From: Magnetovibrio sp.
GTDB taxonomy: Bacteria; Pseudomonadota; Alphaproteobacteria; Rhodospirillales; Magnetovibrionaceae
Direction: 5' to 3'
Assembly: GCA_016763255.1 (NCBI GenBank)
Contig: JAESUA010000104.1
Location: 1 to 5,958, forward strand
Length of the DNA: 5,958 nt
Part shown: positions 5,853 through 5,958 of the stretch, piece after piece
Position numbering within the stretch: the first letter of the stretch is position 1
How the letters are laid out: each line of letters opens with the position of its first letter
Position numbers and translations under genes: made by a program
Notes under the pieces: model-generated
The model's database searches: none
Seen by the model: only the letters and a program-made list of their open reading frames with translations
What the model was told of the DNA's origin: nothing

Positions 5853-5958
5853 GCGACCCCCAAGCCAAAGCGACGAAAGGCTGGTCGTGGTTCGAACGTG
5901 ATGAAGCTGAACCGAATGGCCCAGACGGTGTGTCCGACGATTTGCCCGCGCCCGAACG
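5849..5958 (+). CDS. Start of a gene after the portal, truncated by the window end
   Basis: Only 36 codons are visible. The ATG at 5849 overlaps the portal stop codon as ATGA, with an AAGGGGGTG ribosome site (5835-5843) inside the end of the portal gene, so translation is probably coupled. The visible start has MSDPQAKATKGWSWFERDE and then an acidic, Pro/Gly-rich stretch that looks disordered. In T7-like phages the gene after the connector encodes the capsid scaffold, and an acidic disordered N-terminus would suit that, but the piece is too short to identify. Confidence 0.7.
   Translation, partial: MSDPQAKATKGWSWFERDEAEPNGPDGVSDDLPAPE

Overview
The window looks like a piece of an alphaproteobacterial chromosome, probably a Rhodospirillales-type organism. 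This rests on three things: a class I (archaeal-type) lysyl-tRNA synthetase, which is typical of Alphaproteobacteria; a Cro/CI-S24 regulator of a type common on alphaproteobacterial chromosomes; and a moderate-to-high GC codon pattern. The taxonomic call is inference, since no search was run.

Layout. Positions 1-1470 hold the 3' nine-tenths of lysK, followed by a small hairpin and T-run. Positions 1589-2215 encode a complete LysE/RhtB-type amino-acid exporter. These two look like ordinary host genes. Convergent with the exporter, and only 19 bases away, lies a minus-strand gene (2864-2235) for a LexA/CI-like repressor with an intact Ser-Lys self-cleavage site. An AT-rich 126-bp divergent region (2865-2990) separates it from a rightward group. 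That group comprises an unrecognised 130-aa gene (2991-3383); an overlapping 161-aa gene with a possible permuted NlpC/P60-type His/Cys pair (3355-3840); a consensus-like promoter followed at once by a strong intrinsic terminator (3820-3912); a 71-aa small phage protein (3955-4170); a T7-type head-tail connector (portal) of 559 aa (4173-5852); and the start of a further gene joined by an ATGA overlap (5849 to the window end).

Interpretation. The right-hand 60% looks like the left part of a podovirus-type prophage, or of a domesticated descendant such as a gene-transfer-agent-like element. A self-cleaving repressor faces the gene cluster, and the virion genes start after a promoter-terminator pair that resembles a lambdoid late promoter (pR'/tR'). 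An AGGAA/AGGAT motif recurs in the divergent region and over the -10 of the second promoter, which suggests that one regulator controls both. No integrase, attachment site or terminase is visible, so it cannot be decided here whether the element is active, decayed or domesticated. No RNA genes, CRISPR arrays or insertion sequences were seen.
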